Below are positions 35,198-48,655 of a stretch of 64,000 nt of DNA, one piece after another. Under the pieces are notes generated by a model. It had not been told where the DNA came from, ran no database searches, and saw nothing but the letters and a program-made list of their open reading frames with translations. The position numbers were made by a program, and so were the translations under genes. The DNA comes from Crossaster papposus (lineage: Eukaryota; Echinodermata; Asteroidea; Velatida; Solasteridae), in contig JBAIAA010000880.1 of assembly GCA_037893245.1 (NCBI GenBank), positions 62,001 to 126,000 on the forward strand. The letters run 5' to 3'. Numbering within the stretch: the stretch's first letter is position 1; each line of letters begins with the position of its first letter.

Positions 35198-38100
35198 TAC
35201 ACCCTATAGGCTCACTTTCCGGGCGAATATCGCAACTTTAAAAATCGAATTTAAAAATTGGCACAGCGCCAAAACCGAACGTCTGACGAAGTTGGTCATG
35301 CACAAAAAAGTGACCGCAGCCACATGTTACACCCTATAGGCTCACTTTCGGGGCGAATATCGCAACTTTAAAAATCGAATTTAAAAATTGGCACAGCGCC
35401 AAAACCGAACGTCTGACGAAGTTGGGCATGCACAACAAAGTGACCTCAACCACATGTTACACCCTATAGGCTCACTTTCGGGGCGAATATCGCAACTTTA
35501 AAAATTGAATTAAAAGATTGGCACAGCGCCAAAACCGAAGGTCTGACGAAGTTGGTCATGCACAAAAAAGTGACCGCAGCCACATGTTACACCCTATAGG
35601 CTCACTTTCGGGGCGAATATCGCGACTTTAAAAATCGAATTTAAAAAATTGGCACAGCGCCAAAACCGAACGTCTGACGAAGTTGGTCATGCACACAAAA
35701 GTGACCGCAGCCACATATTACACCCTATAGGCTCACTTTCGGGGCGAATATCGCAACTTTAAAAATCGAATTTAAAAATTGGCACAGCGCCAAAACCGAA
35801 CGTCTGACGAAGTTGGGCATGCACAACAAAGTGACCGCAGCCACATGTTACACCCTATAGGCTCACTTTCGGGGCGAATATCGCAACTTTAAAAATCGAA
35901 TTTAAAAATTGGCACAGCGCCAAAACCGAACGTCTGACGAAGTTGGTTATGCACAAAAAAGTGACCGCAGCCACATGTTACACCCTATAGGCTCACTTTC
36001 GGGGCGAATATCGCAATTTTAAAAATGGAATTAAAAAATTGGCACAGCGCCAAAACCGAACGTCTGACGAAGTTGGTCATGCACAAAAAAGTGACCGCAG
36101 CCACATGTTACACCCTATAGGCTCACTTTCCGGGCAAATATCGCAAATTTTAAAATCGAATTTAAAAATTGGCACAGCGCCAAAACCGAACGTCTGACGA
36201 AGTTGGTCATGCACAAAAAAGTGACATCAGCCACATGGTACACCCTATAGGCTCACTTTCGGGGCGAATATCGCAACTTTAAAAATCGAATTTTAAAAAT
36301 TGGCACAGCGCCAAAACCAAACGTCTGACGAAGTTGGTCATGCACAAAAAAGTGACCGCAGCCACATGTTACACCCTATAGGCTCACTTTCGGGGCGAAT
36401 ATCGCAACTTTAAAAATCGAATTTTAAAAATTGGCACAGCGCCAAAACCGAACGTCTGACGAAGTTGGTCATGCACAAAAAAGTGACCGCAGCCACATGT
36501 TACACCCTATAGGCTCACTTTCGGGGCGAATATCGCAACTTTAAAAATCGAATTTAAAAATTGGCACAGCGCCAAAACCGAACGTCTGACGAAGTTGGTC
36601 ATGCACAAAAAAGTGACCGCAGCCACATAATACACCCTATAGGCTCATTTTCCGGGCGAATATCGCAACTTTAAAAATCGAATTTAAAAATTGGCACAGC
36701 GCCAAAACCGAACGTCTGACGAAGTTGGGCATGCACAACAAAGTGACCGCAGCCACATGTTACACCCTATAGGCTCACTTTCGGGGCGAATATCGCAACT
36801 TTAAAAATTGAATTAAAAGATTGGCACAGCGCCAAAACCGAAGGTCTGACGAAGTTGGTCATGCACAAAAAAGTGACCGCAGCCACATGTTACACCCTAT
36901 AGGCTCACTTTCGGGGCGAATATCGCGACTTTAAAAATCGAATTTTAAAAATTGGCACAGCGCCAAAACCGAACGTCTGACGAAGTTGGTCATGCACACA
37001 AAAGTGACCGCAGCCACATATTACACCCTATAGGCTCACTTTCGGGGCGAATATCGCAACTTTAAAAATCGAATTTAAAAATTGGCACAGCGCCAAAACC
37101 GAACGTCTGACGAAGTTGGGCATGCACAACAAAGTGACCGCAGCCACATGTTACACCCTATAGGCTCACTTTCGGGGCGAATATCGCAACTTTAAAAATT
37201 GAATTAAAAGATTGGCACAGCGCCAAAACCGAAGGTCTGACGAAGTTGGTCATGCACAAAAAAGTGACCGCAGCCACATGTTACACCCTATAGGCTCACT
37301 TTCGGGGCGAATATCGCGACTTTAAAAATCGAATTTTAAAAATTGGCACAGCGCCAAAACCGAACGTCTGACGAAGTTGGTCATGCACACAAAAGTGACC
37401 GCAGCCACATATTACACCCTATAGGCTCACTTTCGGGGCGAATATCGCAACTTTAAAAATCGAATTTAAAAATTGGCACAGCGCCAAAACCGAACGTCTG
37501 ACGAAGTTGGGCATGCACAACAAAGTGACCGCAGCCACATGTTACACCCTATAGGCTCACTTTCGGGGCGAATATCGCAACTTTAAAAATCGAATTTAAA
37601 AATTGGCACAGCGCCAAAACCGAACGTCTGACGAAGTTGGTTATGCACAAAAAAGTGACCGCAGCCACATGTTACACCCTATAGGCTCACTTTCGGGGCG
37701 AATATCGCAATTTTAAAAATGGAATTAAAAAATTGGCACAGCGCCAAAACCGAACGTCTGACGAAGTTGGTCATGCACAAAAAAGTGACCGCAGCCACAT
37801 GTTACACCCTATAGGCTCACTTTCCGGGCAAATATCGCAAATTTTAAAATCGAATTTAAAAATTGGCACAGCGCCAAAACCGAACGTCTGACGAAGTTGG
37901 TCATGCACAAAAAAGTGACATCAGCCACATGGTACACCCTATAGGCTCACTTTCGGGGCGAATATCGCAACTTTAAAAATCGAATTTTAAAAATTGGCAC
38001 AGCGCCAAAACCAAACGTCTGACGAAGTTGGTCATGCACAAAAAAGTGACCGCAGCCACATGTTACACCCTATAGGCTCACTTTCGGGGCGAATATCGCA

Positions 38101-40245
38101 ACTTTAAAAATCGAATTTTAAAAATTGGCACAGCGCCAAAACCGAACGTCTGACGAAGTTGGTCATGCACAAAAAAGTGACCGCAGCCACATGTTACACC
38201 CTATAGGCTCACTTTCGGGGCGAATATCGCAACTTTAAAAATCGAATTTAAAAATTGGCACAGCGCCAAAACCGAACGTCTGACGAAGTTGGTCATGCAC
38301 AAAAAAGTGACCGCAGCCACATAATACACCCTATAGGCTCATTTTCCGGGCGAATATCGCAACTTTAAAAATCGAATTTAAAAATTGGCACAGCGCCAAA
38401 ACCGAACGTCTGACGAAGTTGGGCATGCACAACAAAGTGACCGCAGCCACATGTTACACCCTATAGGCTCACTTTCGGGGCGAATATCGCAACTTTAAAA
38501 ATTGAATTAAAAGATTGGCACAGCGCCAAAACCGAAGGTCTGACGAAGTTGGTCATGCACAAAAAAGTGACCGCAGCCACATGTTACACCCTATAGGCTC
38601 ACTTTCGGGGCGAATATCGCGACTTTAAAAATCGAATTTTAAAAATTGGCACAGCGCCAAAACCGAACGTCTGACGAAGTTGGTCATGCACACAAAAGTG
38701 ACCGCAGCCACATATTACACCCTATAGGCTCACTTTCGGGGCGAATATCGCAACTTTAAAAATCGAATTTAAAAATTGGCACAGCGCCAAAACCGAACGT
38801 CTGACGAAGTTGGGCATGCACAACAAAGTGACCGCAGCCACATAGTACACCCTATAGGCTCACTTTCGGGGCGAATATCGCAACTTTAAAAATCGAATTT
38901 AAAAATTGGCACAGCGCCAAAACCGAACGTCTGACGAAGTTGGTTATGCACAAAAAAGTGACCGCAGCCACATGTTACACCCTATAGGCTCACTTTCGGG
39001 GCGAATATCGCAATTTTAAAAATGGAATTAAAAAATTGGCACAGCGCCAAAACCGAACGTCTGACGAAGTTGGTCATGCACAAAAAATGACCGCAGCCAC
39101 ATGTTACACCCTATAGGCTCACTTTCCGGGCAAATATCGCAAATTTTAAAATCGAATTTAAAAATTGGCACAGCGCCAAAACCGAACGTCTGACGAAGTT
39201 GGTCATGCACAAAAAAGTGACATCAGCCACATGGTACACCCTATAGGCTCACTTTCGGGGCGAATATCGCAACTTTAAAAATCGAATTTTAAAAATTGGC
39301 ACAGCGCCAAAACCAAACGTCTGACGAAGTTGGTCATGCACAAAAAAGTGACCGCAGCCACATGTTACACCCTATAGGCTCACTTTCGGGGCGAATATCG
39401 CAACTTTAAAAATCGAATTTTAAAAATTGGCACAGCGCCAAAACCGAACGTCTGACGAAGTTGGTCATGCACAAAAAAGTGACCGCAGCCACATGTTACA
39501 CCCTATAGGCTCACTTTCGGGGCGAATATCGCAACTTTAAAAATCGAATTTAAAAATTGGCACAGCGCCAAAACCGAACGTCTGACGAAGTTGGTCATGC
39601 ACAAAAAAGTGACCGCAGCCACATAATACACCCTATATGCTCATTTTCCGGGCGAATATCGCAACTTTAAAAATCGAATTTAAAAATTGGCACAGCGCCA
39701 AAACCGAACGTCTGACGAAGATGGTCATGCACAAAAAAGTGACCGCAGCCACATGTTACACCCTATAGGCTCACTTTCCGGGCAAATATCGCAAATTTTA
39801 AAATCGAATTTAAAAATTGGCACAGCGCCAAAACCGAACGTCTGACGAAGATGGTCATGCACAAAAAAGTGACCGCAGCCACATGTTACACCCTATAGGC
39901 TCACTTTCCGGGCAAATATCGCAAATTTTAAAATCGAATTTAAAAATTGGCACAGCGCCAAAACCGAACGTCTGACGAAGTTGGTCATGCACAAAAAAAT
40001 GACCGCAGCCACATGTTACACCCTATAGGCTCACTTTCGGGGCAAATATCGCAACTTTAAAAATTGAATTAAAAGATTGGCACAGCGCCAAAACCGAAGG
40101 TCTGACGAAGTTGGTCATGCACAAAAAAGTGACCGCAGCCACATGTTACACCCTATAGGCTCACTTTCGGGGCGAATATCGCAACTTTAAAAATCAAATT
40201 TTAAAAATTGGCACAGCGCCAAAACCGAACGTCTGACGAAGTTGG
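35198..40245. repeat. Second copy of the 5.05-kb segment
   Basis: Partner of 25326-30373. Its left boundary lies within one monomer, where ACATATTAC is joined to a CCGGGCG end that normally follows ACATAATAC. This looks like a recombinant monomer formed by unequal exchange. Confidence 0.8.
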
Positions 40246-42021
40246 GCATGCACAACAAAGTGACCGCAGCCACATGTTACACCCTATAGGCTCACTTTTG
40301 GGGCGAATATCGCAACTTTAAAAATCGAATTTAAAAATTGGCACAGCGCCAAAACCGAACGTCTGACGAAGTTGGTCATGCACAAAAAAGTGACCGCAGC
40401 CACATGTTACACCCTATAGGCTCACTTTCGGGGCGAATATCGCAACTTTAAAAATGGAATTAAAAAATTGGCACAGCGCCAAAACCGAACGTCTGACGAA
40501 GTTGGTCATGCACAAAAAAGTGACCGCAGCCACATGTTACACCCTATAGGCTCACTTTCGGGGCGAATATCGCAACTTTAAAAATGGAATAAAAAAATTG
40601 GCACAGCGCCAAAACCGAACGTCTGACGAAGTTGGTCATGCACAAAAAAGTGACCGCAGCCACATAATACACCCTATAGGCTCACTTTCCTGGCGAATAT
40701 CGCAACTTTAAAAATCGAATTTAAAAATTGGCACAGCGCCAAAACCGAACGTCTGACGAAGTTGGTCATGCACAAAAAAGTGACCGCAGCCACATGTTAC
40801 ACCCTATAGGCTCACTTTCGGGGCGAATATCGCAACTTTAAAAATCGAATTTAACAATTGGCACAGCGCCAAAACCGAACGTCTGACGAAGTTGGGCATG
40901 CACAAAAAAGTGACCGCAGCCACATGTTACACCCTATAGGCTCACTTTCGGGGCGAATATCGCAACTTTAAAAATCGAATTTAAAAATTGGCACAGCGCC
41001 AAAACCGAAGGTCTGACGAAGTTGGTCATGCACAAAAAAGTGACCGCAGCCACATGTTACACCCTATAGGCTCACTTTCGGGGCGAATATCGCAACTTTA
41101 AAAATCAAATTTTAAAAATTGGCACAGCGCCAAAACCGAACGTCTGACGAAGTTGGGCATGCACAACAAAGTGACCGCAGCCACATGTTACACCCTATAG
41201 GCTCACTTTTGGGGCGAATATCGCAACTTTAAAAATCGAATTTAAAAATTGGCACAGCGCCAAAACCGAACGTCTGACGAAGTTGGTTATGCACAAAAAA
41301 GTGTCCGCAGCCACATGTTACACCCTATAGGCTCACTTTAGGGGCGAATATCGCAACTTTAAAAATGGAATTAAAAAATTGGCACAGCGCCAAAACCGAA
41401 CGTCTGACGAAGTTGGTCATGCACAAAAAAGTGACCGCAGCCACATGTTACACCCTATAGGCTCACTTTCCGGGCAAATATCGCAAATTTTAAAATCGAA
41501 TTTAAAAATTGGCACAGCGCCAAAACCGAACGTCTGACGAAGTTGGTCATGCACAAAAAAGTGACTGCAGCCACATGTTACACCCTATAGGCTCACTTTC
41601 GGGGCGAATATCGCAACTTTAAAAATCGAATTTAAAAATTGGCACAGCGCCAAAACCGAACGTCTGACGAAGTTGGTCATGCACAAAAAAGTGACCGCAG
41701 CCACATAATACACCCTATAGGCTCACTTTCCGGGCGAATATCGCAACTTTAAAAATCGAATTTAAAAATTGGCACAGCGCCAAAACCGAACGTCTGACGA
41801 AGTTGGTCATGCACAAAAAAGTGACCGCAGCCACATGTTACACCCTATAGGCTCACTTTCGGGGCGAATATCGCAACTTTAAAAATCGAATTTAAAAATT
41901 GGCACAGCGCCAAAACCGAACGTCTGACGAAGTTGGTCATGCACAAAAAAGTGACATCAGCCACATGTTACACCCTATAGGCTCACTTTCGGGGCGAATA
42001 TCGCAACTTTAAAAATCGAAT

Positions 42022-45000
42022 TTTAAAAATTGGCACAGCGCCAAAACCGAACGTCTGACGAAGTTGGTCATGCACAAAAAAGTGACCGCAGCCACATGTT
42101 ACACCCTATAGGCTCACTTTCGGGTCGAATATCGCAAATTTAAAAATTGGCACAGCGCCAAAACCGAACGTCTGACGAAGTTGGTCATGCACAAAAAAGT
42201 GACCGCAGCCACATATTACACCCTATAGGCTCACTTTCGGGGCGAATATCGCAACTTTAAAAATCGAATTTAAAAATTGGCACAGCGCCAAAACCGAACG
42301 TCTGACGAAGTTGGTCATGCACAAAAAAGTGACCGCAGCCACATAATACACCCTATAGGCTCACTTTCCGGGCGAATATCGCAACTTTAAAAATCGAATT
42401 TAAAAATTGGCACAGCGCCAAAACCGAACGTCTGACGAAGTTGGTCATGCACAAAAAAGTGACCGCAGCCACATGTTACACCCTATAGGCTCACTTTCGG
42501 GGCGAATATCGCAACTTTAAAAATCGAATTTAAAAATTGGCACAGCGCCAAAACCGAACGTCTGACGAAGTTGGGCATGCACAACAAAGTGACCGCAGCC
42601 ACATGTTACACCCTATAGGCTCACTTTCGGGGCGAATATCGCAACTTTAAAAATTGAATTAAAAGATTGGCACAGCGCCAAAACCGAAGGTCTGACGAAG
42701 TTGGTCATGCACAAAAAAGTGACCGCAGCCACATGTTACACCCTATAGGCTCACTTTCGGGGCGAATATCGCGACTTTAAAAATCGAATTTTAAAAATTG
42801 GCACAGCGCCAAAACCGAACGTCTGACGAAGTTGGTCATGCACACAAAAGTGACCGCAGCCACATATTACACCCTATAGGCTCACTTTCGGGGCGAATAT
42901 CGCAACTTTAAAAATCGAATTTAAAAATTGGAACAGCGCCAAAACCGAACGTCTGACGAAGTTGGTCATGCACAAAAAAGTGACCGCAGCCACATAATAC
43001 ACCCTATAGGCTCACTTTCCGGGCGAATATCGCAACTTTAAAAATCGAATTAAAAAATTGGCACAGCGCCAAAACCGAACGTCTGACGAAGTTGGTCATG
43101 CACAAAAAAGTGACCGCAGCCACATGTTACACCCTATAGGTTCACTTTCGGGGCGAATATCGCAACTTTAAAAATCGAATTTAAAAATTGGCACAGCGCC
43201 AAAACCGAACGTCTGACGAAGTTGGGCATGCACAACAAAGTGACCGCAGCCACATGTTACACCCTATAGGCTCACTTTCGGGGCGAATATCGCAACTTTA
43301 AAAATCGAATTTAAAAATTGGCACAGCGCCAAAACCGAAGGTCTGACGAAGTTGGTCATGCACAAAAAAGTGACCGCAGCCACATGTTACACCCTATAGG
43401 CTCACTTTCGGGGCGAATATCGCAACTTTAAAAATCAAATTTTAAAAATTGGCACAGCGCCAAAACCGAACGTCTGACGAAGTTGGGCATGCACAACAAA
43501 GTGACCGCAGCCACATGTTACACCCTATAGGCTCACTTTTGGGGCGAATATCGCAACTTTAAAAATCGAATTTAAAAATTGGCACAGCGCCAAAACCGAA
43601 CGTCTGACGAAGTTGGTTATGCACAAAAAAGTGACCGCAGCCACATGTTACACCCTATAGGCTCACTTTCGGGGCGAATATCGCAACTTTAAAAATGGAA
43701 TTAAAAAATTGGCACAGCGCCAAAACCGAACGTCTGACGAAGTTGGTCATGCACAAAAAAGTGACCGCAGCCACATGTTACACCCTATAGGCTCACTTTC
43801 CGGGCAAATATCGCAAATTTTAAAATCGAATTTAAAAATTGGCACAGCGCCAAAACCGAACGTCTGACGAAGTTGGTCATGCACAAAAAAGTGACTGCAG
43901 CCACATGTTACACCCTATAGGCTCACTTTCGGGTCGAATATCGCAAATTTAAAAATTGGCACAGCGCCAAAACCGAACGTCTGACGAAGTTGGTCATGCA
44001 CAAAAAAGTGACTGCAGCCACATATTACACCCTATAGGCTCACTTTCGGGGCGAATATCGCAACTTTAAAAATCGAATTTAAAAATTGGCACAGCGCCAA
44101 AACCGAACGTCTGACGAAGTTGGTCATGCACAAAAAAGTGACCGCAGCCACATGTTACACCCTATAGGCTCACTTTCGGGTCGAATATCGCAAATTTAAA
44201 AATTGGCACAGCGCCAAAACCGAACGTCTGACGAAGTTGGTCATGCACAAAAAAGTGACCGCAGCCACATGTTACACCCTATAGGCTCACTTTCGGGGCG
44301 AATATCGCAACTTTAAAAATCGAATTTAAAAATTGGCACAGCGCCAAAACCGAACGTCTGACGAAGTTGGTCATGCACAAAAAAGTGACCGCAGCCACAT
44401 AATACACCCTATAGGCTCACTTTCCGGGCGAATATCGCAACTTTAAAAATCGAATTTAAAAATTGGCACAGCGCCAAAACCGAACGTCTGACGAAGTTGG
44501 TCATGCACAAAAAAGTGACCGCAGCCACATGTTACACCCTATAGGCTCACTTTCGGGGCGAATATCGCAACTTTAAAAATCGAATTTAAAAATTGGCACA
44601 GCGCCAAAACCGAACGTCTGACGAAGTTGGGCATGCACAACAAAGTGACCGCAGCCACATGTTACACCCTATAGGCTCACTTTCGGGGCGAATATCGCAA
44701 CTTTAAAAATTGAATTAAAAGATTGGCACAGCGCCAAAACCGAAGGTCTGACGAAGTTGGTCATGCACAAAAAAGTGACCGCAGCCACATGTTACACCCT
44801 ATAGGCTCACTTTCGGGGCGAATATCGCGACTTTAAAAATCGAATTTTAAAAATTGGCACAGCGCCAAAACCGAACGTCTGACGAAGTTGGTCATGCACA
44901 CAAAAGTGACCGCAGCCACATATTACACCCTATAGGCTCACTTTCGGGGCGAATATCGCAACTTTAAAAATCGAATTTAAAAATTGGAACAGCGCCAAAA

Positions 45001-46133
45001 CCGAACGTCTGACGAAGTTGGTCATGCACAAAAAAGTGACCGCAGCCACATAATACACCCTATAGGCTCACTTTCCGGGCGAATATCGCAACTTTAAAAA
45101 TCGAATTAAAAAATTGGCACAGCGCCAAAACCGAACGTCTGACGAAGTTGGTCATGCACAAAAAAGTGACCGCAGCCACATGTTACACCCTATAGGTTCA
45201 CTTTCGGGGCGAATATCGCAACTTTAAAAATCGAATTTAAAAATTGGCACAGCGCCAAAACCGAACGTCTGACGAAGTTGGGCATGCACAACAAAGTGAC
45301 CGCAGCCACATGTTACACCCTATAGGCTCACTTTCGGGGCGAATATCGCAACTTTAAAAATCGAATTTAAAAATTGGCACAGCGCCAAAACCGAAGGTCT
45401 GACGAAGTTGGTCATGCACAAAAAAGTGACCGCAGCCACATGTTACACCCTATAGGCTCACTTTCGGGGCGAATATCGCAACTTTAAAAATCAAATTTTA
45501 AAAATTGGCACAGCGCCAAAACCGAACGTCTGACGAAGTTGGGCATGCACAACAAAGTGACCGCAGCCACATGTTACACCCTATAGGCTCACTTTTGGGG
45601 CGAATATCGCAACTTTAAAAATCGAATTTAAAAATTGGCACAGCGCCAAAACCGAACGTCTGACGAAGTTGGTTATGCACAAAAAAGTGACCGCAGCCAC
45701 ATGTTACACCCTATAGGCTCACTTTCGGGGCGAATATCGCAACTTTAAAAATGGAATTAAAAAATTGGCACAGCGCCAAAACCGAACGTCTGACGAAGTT
45801 GGTCATGCACAAAAAAGTGACCGCAGCCACATGTTACACCCTATAGGCTCACTTTCCGGGCAAATATCGCAAATTTTAAAATCGAATTTAAAAATTGGCA
45901 CAGCGCCAAAACCGAACGTCTGACGAAGTTGGTCATGCACAAAAAAGTGACTGCAGCCACATGTTACACCCTATAGGCTCACTTTCGGGTCGAATATCGC
46001 AAATTTAAAAATTGGCACAGCGCCAAAACCGAACGTCTGACGAAGTTGGTCATGCACAAAAAAGTGACTGCAGCCACATATTACACCCTATAGGCTCACT
46101 TTCGGGGCGAATATCGCAACTTTAAAAATCGAA
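42022..46133. repeat. 16-monomer tandem duplication, 2 x 2056 bp
   Basis: 42022-44077 and 44078-46133 share variant order (CGCGACT 42770/44826, TTGGAACAGC 42928/44984, short monomers 42121/44177). The unit holds two 117-bp monomers and two of 131 bp, which gives 2056. One internal difference is ATATT versus ATGTT (42215/44271). Similarity runs on to 44259/46315. Confidence 0.85.
43860..44220. repeat. Pair of 117-bp short monomers
   Basis: In the short class the AT-rich end is CGAATATCGCAAATTTAAA, so 13 bp are missing relative to consensus. Two short monomers lie one normal monomer apart here (landmarks about 43930 and 44177). The same 247-bp pairing recurs near 45987/46234, 47901/48148 and 55397/55644. 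Single short monomers occur throughout, for example near 6072, 8272, 15510, 25101, 33553, 35104 and 61592. Confidence 0.8.
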
Positions 46134-48655
46134 TTTAAAAATTGGCACAGCGCCAAAACCGAACGTCTGACGAAGTTGGTCATGCACAAAAAAGTGACCG
46201 CAGCCACATGTTACACCCTATAGGCTCACTTTCGGGTCGAATATCGCAAATTTAAAAATTGGCACAGCGCCAAAACCGAACGTCTGACGAAGTTGGTCAT
46301 GCACAAAAAAGTGACTGCAGCCACATATTACACCCTATAGGCTCACTTTCGGGGCGAATATCGCAACTTTAAAAATCGAATTTAAAAATTGGCACAGCGC
46401 CAAAACCGAACGTCTGACGAAGTTGGTCATGCACAAAAAAGTGACCGCAGCCACATAATACACCCTATAGGCTCACTTTCCGGGCGAATATCGCAACTTT
46501 AAAAATCGAATTTAAAAATTGGCACAGCGCCAAAACCGAACGTCTGACGAAGTTGGTCATGCACAAAAAAGTGACCGCAGCCACATGTTACACCCTATAG
46601 GCTCACTTTCGGGGCGAATATCGCAACTTTAAAAATCGAATTTAAAAATTGGCACAGCGCCAAAACCGAACGTCTGACGAAGTTGGTCATGCACAAAAAA
46701 GTGACATCAGCCACATGTTACACCCTATAGGCTCACTTTCGGGGCGAATATCGCAACTTTAAAAATCGAATTTTAAAAATTGGCACAGCGCCAAAACCGA
46801 ACGTCTGACGAAGTTGGTCATGCACAAAAAAGTGACCGCAGCCACATGTTACACCCTATAGGCTCACTTTCGGGTCGAATATCGCAAATTTAAAAATTGG
46901 CACAGCGCCAAAACCGAACGTCTGACGAAGTTGGTCATGCACAAAAAAGTGACCGCAGCCACATAATACACCCTATAGGCTCACTTTCCGGGCGAATATC
47001 GCAACTTTAAAAATCGAATTAAAAAATTGGCACAGCGCCAAAACCGAACGTCTGACGAAGTTGGTCATGCACAAAAAAGTGACCGCAGCCACATGTTACA
47101 CCCTATAGGTTCACTTTCGGGGCGAATATCGCAACTTTAAAAATCGAATTTAAAAATTGGCACAGCGCCAAAACCGAACGTCTGACGAAGTTGGGCATGC
47201 ACAACAAAGTGACCGCAGCCACATGTTACACCCTATAGGCTCACTTTCGGGGCGAATATCGCAACTTTAAAAATCGAATTTAAAAATTGGCACAGCGCCA
47301 AAACCGAAGGTCTGACGAAGTTGGTCATGCACAAAAAAGTGACCGCAGCCACATGTTACACCCTATAGGCTCACTTTCGGGGCGAATATCGCAACTTTAA
47401 AAATCAAATTTTAAAAATTGGCACAGCGCCAAAACCGAACGTCTGACGAAGTTGGGCATGCACAACAAAGTGACCGCAGCCACATGTTACACCCTATAGG
47501 CTCACTTTTGGGGCGAATATCGCAACTTTAAAAATCGAATTTAAAAATTGGCACAGCGCCAAAACCGAACGTCTGACGAAGTTGGTTATGCACAAAAAAG
47601 TGACCGCAGCCACATGTTACACCCTATAGGCTCACTTTCGGGGCGAATATCGCAACTTTAAAAATGGAATTAAAAAATTGGCACAGCGCCAAAACCGAAC
47701 GTCTGACGAAGTTGGTCATGCACAAAAAAGTGACCGCAGCCACATGTTACACCCTATAGGCTCACTTTCCGGGCAAATATCGCAAATTTTAAAATCGAAT
47801 TTAAAAATTGGCACAGCGCCAAAACCGAACGTCTGACGAAGTTGGTCATGCACAAAAAAGTGACTGCAGCCACATGTTACACCCTATAGGCTCACTTTCG
47901 GGTCGAATATCGCAAATTTAAAAATTGGCACAGCGCCAAAACCGAACGTCTGACGAAGTTGGTCATGCACAAAAAAGTGACTGCAGCCACATATTACACC
48001 CTATAGGCTCACTTTCGGGGCGAATATCGCAACTTTAAAAATCGAATTTAAAAATTGGCACAGCGCCAAAACCGAACGTCTGACGAAGTTGGTCATGCAC
48101 AAAAAAGTGACCGCAGCCACATGTTACACCCTATAGGCTCACTTTCGGGTCGAATATCGCAAATTTAAAAATTGGCACAGCGCCAAAACCGAACGTCTGA
48201 CGAAGTTGGTCATGCACAAAAAAGTGACTGCAGCCACATATTACACCCTATAGGCTCACTTTCGGGGCGAATATCGCAACTTTAAAAATCGAATTTAAAA
48301 ATTGGCACAGCGCCAAAACCGAACGTCTGACGAAGTTGGTCATGCACAAAAAAGTGACCGCAGCCACATAATACACCCTATAGGCTCACTTTCCGGGCGA
48401 ATATCGCAACTTTAAAAATCGAATTTAAAAATTGGCACAGCGCCAAAACCGAACGTCTGACGAAGTTGGTCATGCACAAAAAAGTGACCGCAGCCACATG
48501 TTACACCCTATAGGCTCACTTTCGGGGCGAATATCGCAACTTTAAAAATCGAATTTAAAAATTGGCACAGCGCCAAAACCGAACGTCTGACGAAGTTGGT
48601 CATGCACAAAAAAGTGACATCAGCCACATGTTACACCCTATAGGCTCACTTTCGG

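Noticed and set aside
29156..39210. Identical 60-codon minus-strand frames at 29156 and 39028
   Set aside because: They are created by a single-base deletion in one monomer and copied by the 9872-bp shifted duplication.
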